Assembly: GCF_949628265.1 (NCBI RefSeq)
Contig: NC_088789.1
Location: 25,785,883 to 25,849,882, forward strand
Length of the DNA stretch: 64,000 nt
Reading direction: 5' to 3'
Source: Cloeon dipterum
Taxonomy: Eukaryota; Arthropoda; Insecta; Ephemeroptera; Baetidae
The notes under the pieces are model-generated. The model was not told the origin of the DNA. It made no database searches and saw nothing but the letters and a program-made list of their open reading frames with translations. The translations under genes were made by a program, and so were the position numbers. Shown here one piece after another: positions 13,401 to 25,672 of this stretch (positions are counted from its first letter, which is position 1; every line of letters starts with the position of its first letter).

Positions 13401-14700
13401 GATTAGCGCTGTCTCAATCGGCAGACGACTGCAAGAGCCTCTGGCCGAGCTTGTCAAAATTGAACCTAAGCACTTGGGGGTGAGACTGAGAATTTATTTT
13501 GCTTCAAATTAGATTAAATTCGTATTTAGCCAACAATAATTATTATGAAAATTTTATCTCGGGAAATATTTTATTTTTAATTTATTATGTTGTTTTGGAT
13601 GAGAAGTGTTATTTAATTCACAAATAATTTTTAATAACTTAAACTGTTTCTAAACCCTTAATTTTTATTATAAATAGAGGATTTGTTTAAAGACTTGTTG
13701 GCTTTTCTCGTTTCCTCTCTCTAATAAATTTACTTTGCAGGTGGGAATGTATCAACACGATTTGGCTGAGGCCAAACTGCAGTCTACCCTGGATGAGGTG
13801 GTGCAAGAGTGTGTGAGCTTTGTCGGCGTGGACCTGAACACGGCCTCTGTGTACCTCCTGCAGAAGGTGGCCGGCCTCAATGAGACCAAAGCTAAGAATC
13901 TGCTGCAGTGGAGGAGTGAAAATGGACCCTTCACCTCGCGGCAACAGCTTCTGGAGGTCAAAGGAATCGGGCCAAAGGCGTACGAGCAGTGCGCTGGATT
14001 TGTCAGGGTGATACCTTCCAGCAGAGCTGGTGCTTGGCCAGGAAATAAGGTAGCTGCTCTTTGATATTTAGGACTGAGCTTAATTCAGCCTGATTTTATT
14101 TTTTTTCTTTACCAGGCTGTGCCTGTTGTGAAGGTCGAGAAAGGCCCCATGCCCAATTTGCTGGACAGCACCAATGTCCACCCAGAAGCGTACACTTCAG
14201 CGATGAACTTGATCAGACTTGCTAGGGTTGAGCTGGAGGACCTTGGAAAACCTGAGTTCATTCACAAATTGAGCTATTATGTTACCTTTGCCGGTAAGAT
14301 CAAATGTGACAGTAGCAAAATTTTATTTGATTTAATTATTAATTTAGGAGCTGCAAAGATTGCGACTGAAATTGGGGTGGAAGATGAGCAGGCTGTGACT
14401 CAATTGACTGAGGCCCTGACGCAAGGTCCAGCTTACGACATTCGACTGAAAAACGCTGGGCCTGTCTTCCGATCAGGCTGCACCAAAATAGAAGACGTGA
14501 AGCCTGGAGACACATTCACAGGTTGCGTGCAAAACGTCACGACCTTTGGTGCCTTTGTCGATATTGGAGTCGGCCAGTGTGGTTTGCTGCACACCAGTCA
14601 GTGGAATGGCGCTAAGCTTGTCACAGGGGAGAGAGTTGAGGTCAAAGTACTGAATGTTGAGGTTGCCAGGAAGAGGATTGGTCTTGCATTTCAATCATGA
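10486..14700 (+). CDS. SRBD1: S1 RNA-binding domain protein 1 (Tex/SRBD1 family)
   Basis: A eukaryotic relative of bacterial Tex and yeast Spt6, thought to act in RNA or transcript metabolism. Sixteen exons join in phase: 10486-10501, 10590-10885, 10969-11012, 11068-11155, 11212-11264, 11317-11491, 11541-11728, 11781-11898, 11954-12169, 12359-12529, 12578-12781, 12840-13044, 13154-13479, 13741-14049, 14116-14293 and 14348-14700. The product is about 979 residues, close to vertebrate SRBD1. The N-terminal ~190 residues are Lys/Ser-rich and low complexity. The Tex N-terminal region follows ([12 protein letters not shown]). Then come the YqgF/RNase H-like fold ([19 protein letters not shown], about residues 556-590), helix-hairpin-helix ([24 protein letters not shown], about 740-795) and a C-terminal S1 domain ([18 protein letters not shown], about 910-979). 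Exon 3 encodes five Asn codons in a row. The exon 3 boundary is the least certain, chosen for phase. Confidence 0.93.
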
Positions 14701-15910
14701 ACATTTCATTATTCTGCCGACTCAAAAACCTCAACAGTGAGGGTGAATAGTTATCGTGAATTTCTCTACTCATCAGTTTTTATAGCACCACTCCTTTTGT
14801 TAATGGGAATCAAATAATGTCTTGATATTTATCTTGCGCCAAGATCCTTTATCAAGTGACTGAATCAACTGATTTATTTTGGGTTCATATCTTGAATTAA
14901 TTTTTTTATTTGAAATTCCTTCTGAAAGAATGGTTCTAAATTGTGCTAATTTTCAGCAACTAGAACTCTCGCAAAATTCAAAATGATAGGTTCAGGGGTC
15001 CGAGTTTTATCAACCCGGTTAGAACCGGGTTAAACCAGATATTAAACCCTGGGTTTTTCATTTCATATAATAGCATAAAAACCTTTAAAATTTCGAAAAG
15101 TATAATGATGAAAAAATTATCTGACAGTGAAATGGTAATTGTGAAGAAAACAAAGTTGTCTTGGCCCAAACTGGTTGAACCTGGTTTTAACCAGTATAAC
15201 CCAGCCCACCGGGTTTTTTTTTAAAATTGGGTTTCTTCGAACCCTGGATATTTATGTTTAAACTATCAATTGAAACTCTTTTTCTATTTTCTGTGTGCAT
15301 AAATTACCACCAACTGCCTAAGCTTAGTGAATTGATCACAAATTGCAGTGTTTTGTATAAATTTAATGTAAAAATTAAAGTAAGCTTTAAGTTCATGATC
15401 TTGAAATCTGTCTTGTTTTACTTAATTAAATTCATTTAAGTTCAACAATTTTCTAAGAATCAATTAAATGAAAGAAGGGTAATAAATATGTCTGATAAAT
15501 ATATACATAGTATTATGTAATATATTAAAATTGTAATCAGGTTGTACGCCGATGGCGTCTAATAAATTAAAGATAATATTTATATCGTCTTTTCATGGTG
15601 TCTTAAGTTTCATAATTTAAAAGTTCATGGACTCCTACTACCCTTTCTTTTGAGACCATTTATACTATTTGAGTAAAAGTCTAAAGTTTGACTTTAATTG
15701 TTTATATAATTCTGTAATGAATTTGATTACATTTTTATTATGCAACATTAAACACTAAAGGTATGCAATATAATTAGTATCTTTATTTGACTTTTAGCAT
15801 GCTTTTAAATTTATATTTCGTTTCGATTAAATCCTTATAAAATTATCATTCAAGCGACACACAAGATAAAATTATGAAGAAAGAAACCTTTTAAATTTGA
15901 TTGGCTAAGA
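14701..15910. other. 3' flank of SRBD1 and AT-rich spacer
   Basis: No gene was seen. The stretch contains the AACCCGG-type foldback at about 14990-15250. The remainder is very AT-rich. Confidence 0.5.
14990..15250. repeat. Imperfect inverted-repeat element rich in AACCCGG/CCGGGTT
   Basis: The left arm near 15000-15060 (caacccggttagaaccggg) is mirrored by the right arm near 15165-15245 (gaacctggttttaacca, cccaccgggttttt, ttcgaaccctgg). The centre is AT-rich. This looks like a degraded foldback or MITE, but no clear target-site duplication was found. Confidence 0.4.
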
Positions 15911-16009
15911 GTCAGCGCTGATTGGCGAATGACCGAACGCCCTTGGTAAGCACATGTTTTGATGTTGACAAAAGTATTAAAACAGCGAAGAGCGAGTGGC
16001 TTCAAATAG

Positions 16010-16211
16010 CGGCCTATCTAAAAGCGACATTTCTCTCTTGATGCAGCTCTAAAAGCACAAAAACAGGTGAGAGTTGACCTCAGACGTACTCGTTTACGAA
16101 TCTGTTTACAAAAATATTGAGAGAAATCCTTCGGCAAAGAGATTTTGAAGTGTCTGTTGACGAGCGCGTTGAATACGGCAGTTTCTCGCTTGCAGAATTA
16201 AGAGACGCGCG
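16010..16211 (+). promoter_or_regulatory. 5' UTR of NT5C3 with a short intron
   Basis: A donor at 16067 (aaaacag|gtgagag) and an acceptor ending at 16195 (cgcttgcag) frame a 129-base intron in the leader, 16 bases before the ATG at 16212. The transcription start is not determined. Confidence 0.5.
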
Positions 16212-17396
16212 ATGGCCGAGTTGCTCGAAGCCCTGATCAAAATGCCGCAGGTGCGGATCAAGAACCCTGATTACATGCGCAGCGTGTTTGAAGAGTTCAT
16301 CGACGGCAACTCGCAGAAGCTGCAGGTCATCTCTGACTTTGACCAAACGCTGACCAAAGACCACGAGGACGGCGAGCGCTGCCTGACCACTTTCGGCATA
16401 TTCCACTCGACGCCGCAGCTTCCCGACGGCTACTGCGCGCAGTCAGAGGTCCTCTACCACAAGTACCACCCGATGGAGGTGCACCCTGACCTCAGCGTGG
16501 AGGAGAAGACGCCGTACATGGTCCAGTGGTACAAAGACTCGGAGCAGCTCCTCTTCGGTGCAGACGTGTCCAAGGAGAACCTGAAGAACCACATTTACTC
16601 CTCAAAAACCATCTTCAGGGATGGCTCCAAAGACATTTTCGACGCCTTGAAGAAGGCAGGGGTACCGGTCCTGGTGTTCTCTGCCGGAGTTGGAGACGTC
16701 GTCCGGCACGCTCTAGAGAAGCATCAAATGCTGCTCGATAATGTCAGAATCATCTCTAATTTTCTCAACTGGGATTCGGAATCTGGAAAATTGGCTGGAT
16801 TCCAGGTAGTTTCATTTCTTCTGTGAAAAAGAGTGAATTAAAATGATAATTTTTTCATCATTTTTATTGCCAGCTCTGGTTTTATTTTTTTTTCTCTCTG
16901 GGTCATGACTTTGTCTTCAAATTTAAGGTAAATTTCAAATTTTAAAGCTTTTGAAAGGAAATTGCTTTTTAAGATCTGCAAAATAATGACAAACATTCAT
17001 AATATTTTACCTGAATATTGTAGTCTCGGTTTTAATTAAAAAACAAATTTTAGTTACTCAACTGGCGTGATTTTCAATATAAATATTTTTCAGGGTGATA
17101 TGATTCACGTTTTCAACAAGAATCAACGTGCAGTCGCAGCCCACGAGGAATACTTTTCCCTCCTGGCGAATCGACCAAATGTGATTCTGATGGGCGACAA
17201 TGAAGGCGACGCCGCCATGGGCCACGGAGTTCAGAACCCAAAGGCCATGATCAAGATTGGATTCCTGTACCACCACGCTAATGAGCGGCTGGAAAAATTC
17301 ATGGATATGTTTGACATCGTGTTGATTGACGACCAGACAATGGATGTGCCCAAATATATTTTAAACTATGTCATCGGAAAGGAAAATTTTAATTGA
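16212..17396 (+). CDS. NT5C3: Cytosolic 5'-nucleotidase III (pyrimidine 5'-nucleotidase)
   Basis: A HAD-superfamily phosphatase that removes phosphate from nucleoside monophosphates (UMP/CMP in the vertebrate enzyme; some insect relatives prefer m7GMP). Two coding exons, 16212-16805 and 17094-17396, give about 298 residues, the usual family length. HAD motif I is DFDQT at residues 42-46, with D42 as nucleophile and D44 as acid/base. Motif II is VFSAG near 155. Motif III is the Mg-binding MGDNEGD, with aspartates at about 233 and 237. The family signature SDFDQTLTK and the 'NPDYM...' N-terminus are present. The start was chosen at the first ATG after the leader acceptor. Nothing is broken. The neighbours are unrelated in function. 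Confidence 0.96.
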
Positions 17397-17469
17397 AATT
17401 GGATTTATAAAATCTATGTGTTGTGAACCTTGTCTTGTCATTTTTTTGGTGTAAGATAAGAAGTCACTG

Positions 17470-17475
17470 AATAAA
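17470..17475 (+). terminator. Polyadenylation signal of NT5C3
   Basis: An AATAAA hexamer lies about 75 bases after the NT5C3 stop codon, in an overlapping AATAAATAAA stretch. Confidence 0.7.
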
Positions 17476-18158
17476 TAAAAATTATATACTACAAGTAATA
17501 ATTTGTGTTTATGATAACGCGGTGGTGATATAGGAGGTGTGGAATTTTTAATGTGGATATAATCGGATTTTTAATAGTGTATCCAAAAATTACACGTGAA
17601 AGGTTAAATAATTATAAGAATATTCTAGCTCTTAATTTTGTAGTGGCTTTTGAAGAGATGATTTGTTGAGCCGTCTTTCTTTTAAGTAGACGAAATATGA
17701 GAATTTTCCTGTTCTTTTGAAGTCAAGCCTAGAAATAAGGGACTTTTCCGGAAAGTCAAAGACCCTACTATCGATTTGTCTTGTCAACTAGTTTACCTGT
17801 CAAATATCACCAAGGCTGGATGAATGAATTTCCCAGTTAAACCCCATTAGGATTTTTAACCTCCAGAGCTCCCTAACTCGCAAATTCAGTTGAATAAAAA
17901 AATATTCCCGCTACACGATATCGATAATTTCGCCAAAAATTAAAACGTCGGTCAAATCCTAAGAGCTCCCTTAGTGGAATAATTTAGAGTGGTTTAATGG
18001 CTCATATTAATTCATACCAATTTGATGTCGCAAATATGAGTCTGAAATTAGACTGCCCTTTCCATTTTTATCTTTACTCAAGTCCTGAAAGTTCCAATAC
18101 TGCAATGATTCACTCACAACTAATAATTTTACAATTTTTTTGTTGCAGCTGTAAAGAA
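17476..18158. other. Intergenic DNA and COX18 leader
   Basis: The frame of COX18 stays open upstream to an ATG at 17997, but this 54-codon stretch is low complexity and AT-rich. It ends in a strong acceptor-like tract (ttttttgttgcag, about 18148). I read it as intron or leader rather than coding sequence. Confidence 0.5.
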
Positions 18159-19133
18159 ATGCAGCAAGTGTTACGATGCTGTCCCGTCCTCACAAGGTCA
18201 CTTACTGTCAGGGTGCCAGGAGCCGTCGGACCCGCCGTCCAGCAGAGGAGAAACGTCGAAAGCGCCCCTCAGGGCTTCTTCCAGTCTCTCGCGGACAGCT
18301 ACCCGGTCCAGCAGACGCAGTCGCTGCTCGAGAGCATTCATGAGGTTTCCGGACTGCCCTGGTGGGCCAGCATCGGCCTGACGACGGTCCTGCTGAGGAC
18401 CACCATCACCCTGCCGCTCACGGTCTACCAGCACAAGATCTTCGCCAGGCTGGAAAACATCCGGCAGGAAATGAAGGACCTGCTGCCCGAGATGAAGGCC
18501 GAGACGGCCATCGCGATCAAAAAATTCAACTGGGACGAGAAGCAGGCGAAGAGCGCCTTCAGCCGCTCCATGAAGAAGCAGTTCAACCAGCGCGTCGTGC
18601 GGGACAACTGCCACCCTTTGAAGTCCACAGTGGTCATCTGGGCGCAGCTGCCCATGTGGGTGTGCCTGTCGGTGTCCCTGAGGAACATGGCAGGAGCCAC
18701 CGAGGCCAGCGCCGTGCCCGCCCAGATCACCTTCCTCGAGCTCACGCAGGGCGGCTGCCTCTGGATCCCCAACCTGACCGTGCCGGACGCCTCGTGGATC
18801 CTGCCCGTGGCCCTGGGGCTGATCAACCTGGCCATCGTCGAGATGCAGGTGGCCACCCGCACGGCCAAGTCGGGACAGCCGCCCGGAAAGCTGCAGAGGT
18901 ACATGACCAACTTCTTCAGGCTGCTCAGCGTCGGCATGGTGCCCCTGGCGGCCACGGTGCCCAGCTGCATGAGCCTCTACTGGACGGTGTCCAGCACGTG
19001 CGGACTGGCACACAACCTCGTGATCATGTCGCCAAGGTTCAGGCGGCTTGTCAAAGTGCCCAAATCGCCTCAAGAATTGGACAATCCTTACCAAAATCTT
19101 GTCAATCATTTCAGGCAGAGACTCAAGTTGTAA
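18159..19133 (+). CDS. COX18: COX18, mitochondrial inner-membrane insertase
   Basis: An Oxa1/YidC/Alb3-family insertase that exports the C-terminal tail of Cox2 across the inner mitochondrial membrane for complex IV assembly. A single uninterrupted exon encodes about 324 residues, similar to the vertebrate protein. The N-terminus (CCPVLTRSLTVRVPG, with Arg and no acids) looks like a mitochondrial targeting sequence. Membrane segments are visible at about residues 67-88 (WWASIGLTTVLLRTTITLPL), around WAQLPMWVCLSVSLRNM, around ILPVALGLINLAIVEM, and near the end (LLSVGMVPLAATVP..MSLYW). The hydrophilic loop after the first segment (KIFARLENIRQEM) matches the family. The coding DNA is markedly GC-richer than its surroundings. 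The start is the first ATG after the acceptor-like tract. An in-frame upstream ATG at 17997 is less likely. Confidence 0.93.
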   Translation: MQQVLRCCPVLTRSLTVRVPGAVGPAVQQRRNVESAPQGFFQSLADSYPVQQTQSLLESIHEVSGLPWWASIGLTTVLLRTTITLPLTVYQHKIFARLENIRQEMKDLLPEMKAETAIAIKKFNWDEKQAKSAFSRSMKKQFNQRVVRDNCHPLKSTVVIWAQLPMWVCLSVSLRNMAGATEASAVPAQITFLELTQGGCLWIPNLTVPDASWILPVALGLINLAIVEMQVATRTAKSGQPPGKLQRYMTNFFRLLSVGMVPLAATVPSCMSLYWTVSSTCGLAHNLVIMSPRFRRLVKVPKSPQELDNPYQNLVNHFRQRLKL

Positions 19134-19180
19134 AATATTATAAAATTTCTGTTTTAGGCTGTTAAAAGATAAGCAGGTTA

Positions 19181-19186
19181 AATAAA
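19181..19186 (+). terminator. Polyadenylation signal of COX18
   Basis: An AATAAA lies 48 bases past the COX18 stop codon. The SELENOS gene ends convergently about 270 bases further on. Confidence 0.7.
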
Positions 19187-19455
19187 CATAAGTTTATTAA
19201 AAGGCTAATGTAGTATGGCGTTTCCCTTTTTTAATATAAAATTTTTGTGGTCTGTAACACTCATTTACTTCGTAACACTAAAAAATAATTAAAGACTTTT
19301 TCCAGATGTTTGAATAATCTCACTAATTATATCAAAAATTTTAGTCAATGATTTAATTCATTCAAATTACGTGAAAAAATCTTGACTGTACAAACAATTT
19401 ATTATTGAATTAGAAAAGACATATATTAGATAAATTCTTTTCACACTATACTTGT

Positions 19456-20710
19456 TCACTTGCGACCACAGCCACCTCCAGGACAACCTTTCTTGGGAGC
19501 CCTGTATCCAGCTCCTCCACTTCCTCCATCAAGAGGATTGTATTCTGTGAAAGAAAATGACGTTCAAGAGAATAATGAATAAAATTTAAATCGATTAAAC
19601 TAGACTTAACAAACACGTCATCTTTCCAGCTCACCTTTCTTGAAAGCACGGCCTTTCTTCATGAGCTCAGCATTGGCCATAACCTCATCTGCATTGCTGT
19701 CCAAAGTGTTGCCCAGCCTGCGACCAGGATTAATGCCAAGATTGCGCTGTAGATTGTTCTCCAGTTTCAGTCTTTCTAGTTCTTCCTGTCTCTAAAAGAA
19801 GACAAATCAAAAAATGAAATACACAGTTTCATTTTGTCACAGTTTTATCAAACATACTTCCTTTTCCTGTTCCGCGTACAGAGCCGAGGCTCTGGCCAAC
19901 TCTTCTTGCTGCTTCCTGCGTGCAGTCAACATTGCTTCTTCTCGAAATCTACCAACTCCAATGTCAGGGTCTGAAAATTATTTCCGCCATGAATAAAATA
20001 TGCAGACGAGTATTTTGAACTACCTACTTTTGTGATATTTCGCAGCGTACTCTCGCTCGTCCTTTTCTCTCTGCCAGTTCCAGTACTTTTGCCTCAGCCA
20101 TTTGTGCCACGCCAAAATACCAACAGCTATGCCCACGAATATGTACCATCCGTAAATCTGCATGATTGAGGCCACTGCAAGTCATGACAAATAGAAATTA
20201 ATGACAGTTCATATTCTATAACTAATCAATTCTCTCTGGAATTCTTGAAGATACATTTTTCAAATAATAGTAAAACATGCTAGTACATAATTACCATCCT
20301 GGTCCCGGTAAAATTCCGCAACTTTCAACAACCAAACGCGAATTTCCTTGTTGCAAGAAAAGGTCAACAATCATGCAATTCGACAATGAAAATTCGGGTG
20401 TTTGTTGAACGTTGCGCAATTTTACCGGGACCAGGACGATACACAGCCTTGATGTATTGGCATAAATATAAATTGTTAAATCGAAACAAGACTATATCTG
20501 ATGCAAAGTAATAAATTATGACGTCAAATAATGAAATAATTCAACCTCGGTATGTTCACAATGGCACCCACGGAAATCCAAAAAATGTGTGGACGATGTT
20601 TTCCGACATTCAGTACAAATCTCACCTCCATCTAATATGGTGGTTACAATTTCCGGTTCTTCTTGCTGCAAAACTTCAGGGTGGACACTTTCTTCGCCCT
20701 GAGACCCCAT
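19456..20710 (-). CDS. SELENOS: Selenoprotein S / VIMP homologue with Cys instead of Sec
   Basis: An ER membrane protein that links Derlin and p97/VCP during ER-associated degradation. Five exons on the minus strand (20626-20710, 20028-20174, 19858-19970, 19635-19791, 19456-19544) join in phase to about 196 residues. After a short acidic N-terminus there is one membrane span (IYGWYIFVGIAVGILAW). A long charged coiled coil follows (EREYAAKYHK to RRKQQEELARASALYAEQEKERQEELERLKLENN), and then the Gly-rich tail YNPLDGGSGGAGYRAPKKG, ending GGGCGRK. The penultimate-region Sec of the vertebrate protein (GGUG) is replaced by Cys encoded by TGT, as known for insects. The following TGA is the ordinary terminator. 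Intron 1 carries a foldback element at 20297-20436. Confidence 0.93.
20297..20436. mobile_element. 140-bp foldback (MITE-like) in SELENOS intron 1
   Basis: The ends are 26-base inverted repeats with one mismatch: TCCTGGTCCCGGTAAAATTC at the left, and the reverse complement ending AATTTTACCGGGACCAGGA at the right. The pairing continues imperfectly inwards (ttcaacaaccaaac with gtttgttgaac), so nearly the whole unit can fold back. No open frame fits. A target-site duplication is not obvious. Confidence 0.75.
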
Positions 20711-21783
20711 TGTCAGGTGGAATATTAATGCAGAATCACTGTCACTGTGCTAGCGAAAGGTGCCGTCTGTCTGTGTGTTTGTTGCGTAGCGTAAATATAG
20801 GGGCGTGGCGAAAACACATGAGAGTTGGGCGTAAGTTAGGGAGAATGAACTTTACAAAGAAATAAAATCTTATTTTAGTTGTTTATGCAACAAAATCATA
20901 AAAGTACTGCCCAATTCAATGTTTTAAAAGAGTATTTCGGTTTCGTGTATTTGAAAGTTGATTAAAATTAAAAGGGTGCAACAATAAAATAAACTCTTTT
21001 TCTCTCCTTTATAAACTCACATTAAATTTAAAATGAGTAGCGGGTCGGGAAATATTATTTGATTTCCACACACTATGATAATATTATTGATATTATTTGT
21101 TTAATGAAAACTAACTACGTGTAAACAGATGTAAAATGGATAACATGATGTTATTTGGGTTATTTTTTCATAAAAAACACACACAGTGCTCATGTTGCTG
21201 TCACCGTATGAAAGCTCGGCTCTGTGTTGAATGGAAGGATGACTCGATACTTTTCTTTACTTTAATTACTTAATTTTAAGAGGAATTTAATTTTTTAATA
21301 ATATATATCAGTATCTTGATTCGGCAGGGCGTGTTATGTATTTCCCCATGCATGCATTGGAATGAATGTGAACAGTAAAAACGGTAAAAATATTTTGTCT
21401 GGAAATGGCAATGTATGGGGCAAAATAGCCCTACAGAACCATAATAAAGATTGCTTTGAAACTAAAAATAGGGAAAGCCTTTAGAAATATAGAAATATTG
21501 TCCCGTTTTATATTGAAAATTGGTTGATAAATTTACTTAGCACTCTTATCAAAATTTTAAGACTACTTTTTTCAGCGTTATTTTTCCTAAAAAAACATCC
21601 ATTTGCAAATTTTTCCAGCCTATAAACTGCCATTTCTTAAGTAAATCTTTTCTTTTGAGATGGAAAAAGGTTTAAATTCTTTCAAGTTTTGTCAGCATAT
21701 GAGATTGTTCGGAGAAAAGAAATCCAAAGGTTTCTTGCATCAAAAGTCAAATTTATTTGCCGATAAAACGGAGTAACACGATT
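20711..21783. other. SELENOS promoter side and AT-rich spacer
   Basis: The first 150 bases upstream of SELENOS are comparatively GC-rich (tgcgtagcgtaaatataggg) and probably hold its promoter. The rest is AT-rich without a recognised gene. Confidence 0.4.
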
Positions 21784-22872
21784 TTAGGGCAGGAAAACGG
21801 AGTTGGCTGGCACGTACATAATTAGCTTGTTGGTAATGGTGAGGAAAACGTTGCTCATGATGCTGCTGATGAGCGGGTCCAGCGAATCCAGAATCATCCA
21901 TGTCGGCGCTCCTTCCATCAGCACGTCGCTCGGACCTGCACTGTCGATCATGGCGATGGCGATCGTAGCGTTTGCAGGAACGAGGGAAATCTTGAAGTTC
22001 GTGGCCATGAAGAATTCCTCCCCAGATCGTCTGATTTTCTCGCAGTCCATGCCGTAGTTGAAACGCACGTCGTCTGAGAAAATAAATAAATTATTTGGAG
22101 TGCATCACTTGAAAATGACTTACACATCGTAATGTTGGTAGTGCCATTCTTGTTAAACAGGGGATGTTTGGAGACCCTGAGGGTGGCATCAAAGTATGAG
22201 GTAATGTGGAGTATCGGCACCGAAGCGACGCCGGTCAGGCCACATTTTCCACGGCAGTATTCAGTGCTAAATTAGGAAATTGCATTAAAATAATTTAATA
22301 AAAGTCGCAAACTATATATGTTCACCTCGTGCTGAGGAACTTGATTTTGTCCAATCCAGCCACGGTGACGTTGGACAAGTGGGTCGGAGTGTCGACAATG
22401 ACGAATGGATTTTCAATCACAAAATCCATATCGCCGATGACGAGGGGGCTGAGCGGCTGGATGTGGTATTCCTGTAGGCCTGCAATAAAATTTAAAATTT
22501 ACTCAGAGCTTTTTGAAAATAAAATGTCTTTAACAAACCTTCATGCATCATCATGTCAACTGCTTTTTGAATCGCGTCAGTCAAGCACATGGTGAAGTTC
22601 GAGCTCGATGATTTGCATTGGGGAAGTCCTGCGGCTGCAGAGGAAAAATTCAGTATCACAATTCAGAAACCAATAAGAGGGATTGGGAAATTATTAATAT
22701 TTAAAAACCCTTTAAAATTTATTCTATTTTCAAAATTTAAATGTGATAAGTGGACTGCTGTTTTCTTCAGATATTCGAATAATTTAATTTTTAACAGAAA
22801 TTTTTACTTACGCAGCATTTGCGACATGGCAGGCACAGTAACTGCCAGTGCGCAGAGTACGACGACCAACAT
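21784..22872 (-). CDS. Takeout/JHBP-family secreted protein 1
   Basis: A secreted carrier of the insect haemolymph JHBP/takeout family (super-roll fold with a hydrophobic tunnel for small lipids such as juvenile hormone). Five exons on the minus strand: 22812-22872, 22539-22628, 22326-22479, 22124-22266 and 21784-22073. They encode about 245 residues. An N-terminal signal peptide (MLVVVLCALAVTVPAMS) is followed by the family's first disulphide pair (PQCKSS...FTMCLTDAI). A 'GL..Y.I.PL.PL' block and a C-terminal 'P.WMILDSLDPLISSIMSNVF' helix region follow. The intron phases (1,1,2,1) match genes 2 and 3, except that their last two exons are fused here. It carries an extra Cys pair (CRGKCG) in the middle. 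The ligand is unknown. Confidence 0.85.
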
Positions 22873-22914
22873 CTTGAAGAGTGTCCTTTCAGCAATTCCC
22901 TTTCACGAGGAAAG

Positions 22915-22953
22915 ACTGAATCTGAGGTGTGAGCAAAAAAGAGATCTTTTATA
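22915..22953 (-). promoter_or_regulatory. TATA-box and initiator of takeout-like gene 1
   Basis: On the minus strand TATAAAAG (22953-22946) is followed about 36 bases later by TTCAGTC (TCAGT at 22919-22915), an arthropod-type initiator. The ATG is at 22872. Confidence 0.65.
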
Positions 22954-23227
22954 TGCTGTGATTTTCCTAGCTTTTGATAATGCCACATTTTTACGTGCTA
23001 CCCGGTTGTGTAAGACAAGCACACAACCGTGCAATTCTAGCGCTGATAAAGGTAGCGATTTGCTCAAGTTTCTACACGTTTATATATTCTAAGGACATTC
23101 AAAGGACTCATGAGAGGTGTGACCAAGAGCATTATGATTGCATGAATGTGTAAATATACTATTTCAAGCGTTCAAAAAATTATTTTTGATGAGATTACGT
23201 TTGTTCTTGAGAAACTGTATACATCAT

Positions 23228-23667
23228 AAAGTGGAATGATACTGGGCAACAATTGAAAATTATTTTCATGGTTATATGCCATACACAATTGATCGATAAA
23301 CAATTTGTTCAACAATTTTCAATAATAAAAAGGACCTTCCTACAGTAAAAATTCAAAATTTGCCAATTTTCTCCAAAATTTACTGTGCTTGAACATATTT
23401 TCTTGGTATATTCCGATTCCTCTCGTCGAGATCTGTCCAACGGTGTTTGCCACTCATTGGGGAAACTCTTGGTTTTGAAATTAAATCGGATTTCAAGTAA
23501 GGAGACAGCCATTACCATTTGAAAAGCACGGTAAATTTCCAGCCAATTTTCTAAAAAATTACAGTGCTTCTTAGGTCAATTTAGGCTTTAACTGAATCCT
23601 ATAAGGGACGAGTTTATGCATTGGCAACAAGAAATTTCCAGGCTTTTCCAGTATCATTCCTCATTAA
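23228..23667. mobile_element. TTAA-flanked MITE, copy 1
   Basis: The left terminal sequence GGAATGATACTGG (23233-23245) is matched by the exact inverse CCAGTATCATTCC (23648-23660). The right end is followed by TTAA; the left flank (CATAA) is degraded. The interior is about 400 bases with no open frame and is shared with the copy at 31578-32003. Target preference and size suggest a non-autonomous piggyBac-like element. Its last ~97 bases form the start of direct repeat R1. Confidence 0.75.
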
Positions 23668-24564
23668 ACTATTTTAAACAATAATAGATTAACAAATTTT
23701 GTGGAAACTTTAGTTAATAATTGATACCAAAATATAACAAAAATATTTGAGATTACTTTTTTGTTTAAAACGGTTTTATGGTTTTGACCCTAAAAATAAA
23801 TTATTCTCTTGGTTGTTTTTGTTGAAATTGTTTGTCTTATTGTGCTTTTTGTTGGATGCTTTTAATTTTACAACAATTTAAAATTTTATTTTTCTTCAAT
23901 TGAAATTATGGGTGCAAACAAAAGGGATGTGTGCAAGAGAAAGGGTACATTTTTTTATATTTTTGGGAATTCCGTAACAATTCAGTGCGTCGCATTAACG
24001 AATCACAATTCATTGTCAGACGGTCTTCTAAAAAGACAATTTTGTATTAATGACTGAATCACTCAATAAACAATAAGAAAAATTGCACTCGTTGAAAATA
24101 GCCACTCATCCTGATTTAATTTGAAAAAAAATGGCTTTTTTAAATTAAAATGGCTCTTACTTTTATGCCCAATACATCAGCCTGGATTCCAAATTACAAA
24201 AACAATTTAAATGGCTAACAATTAATTAAAAATTGATAATTTAATAAATCTTATATATGGATTTATTTTTCAAAATCAAATAAATCTTGCTGTCAAAAAA
24301 GTTAAGTTTTCAACAATTATTTTCTTCTTTAAATATTGGGAAAATTAAATTTACTTTCATAAATTGAAATACATGACAATATATTATATTTGTTTATTCT
24401 TGCTCTCGTCATATACAATAAAATACAATAAATTATCAGGTCATACATAGTATTATTTATTATTAAAAATCGTTGATTTTAATAGGTTTCTAATTTATAA
24501 CAGTATGATTTAGATTCATTTTGAAATGGGCTTAGATTTATTGGAATAACAATTCGCTCATTAT
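23571..24564. repeat. Direct repeat R1 flanking the inserted block (left)
   Basis: The sequence from TTAGGTCAATTTAGG to CATTATT is repeated at 28549-29535 in the same orientation. It differs by scattered substitutions, a ~70-base segment present only here (around 24380-24450) and a ~60-base hairpin present only in R2. It starts inside the MITE at 23228-23667. It has no LTR-like TG..CA ends and no coding capacity. Confidence 0.9.
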
Positions 24565-24586
24565 TTAATTGGAATATACAATAAAG

Positions 24587-25672
<1,086 letters not shown>

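Noticed and set aside
17997-18158. 54-residue N-terminal extension of COX18
   Set aside because: It is AT-rich and low complexity and ends in an acceptor-like tract. The protein from the internal ATG already has a targeting sequence and family length.
18198-19109. Long minus-strand open frame opposite COX18
   Set aside because: It is Gly/Arg/His-rich and mirrors GC-rich codons of COX18; a shadow frame.
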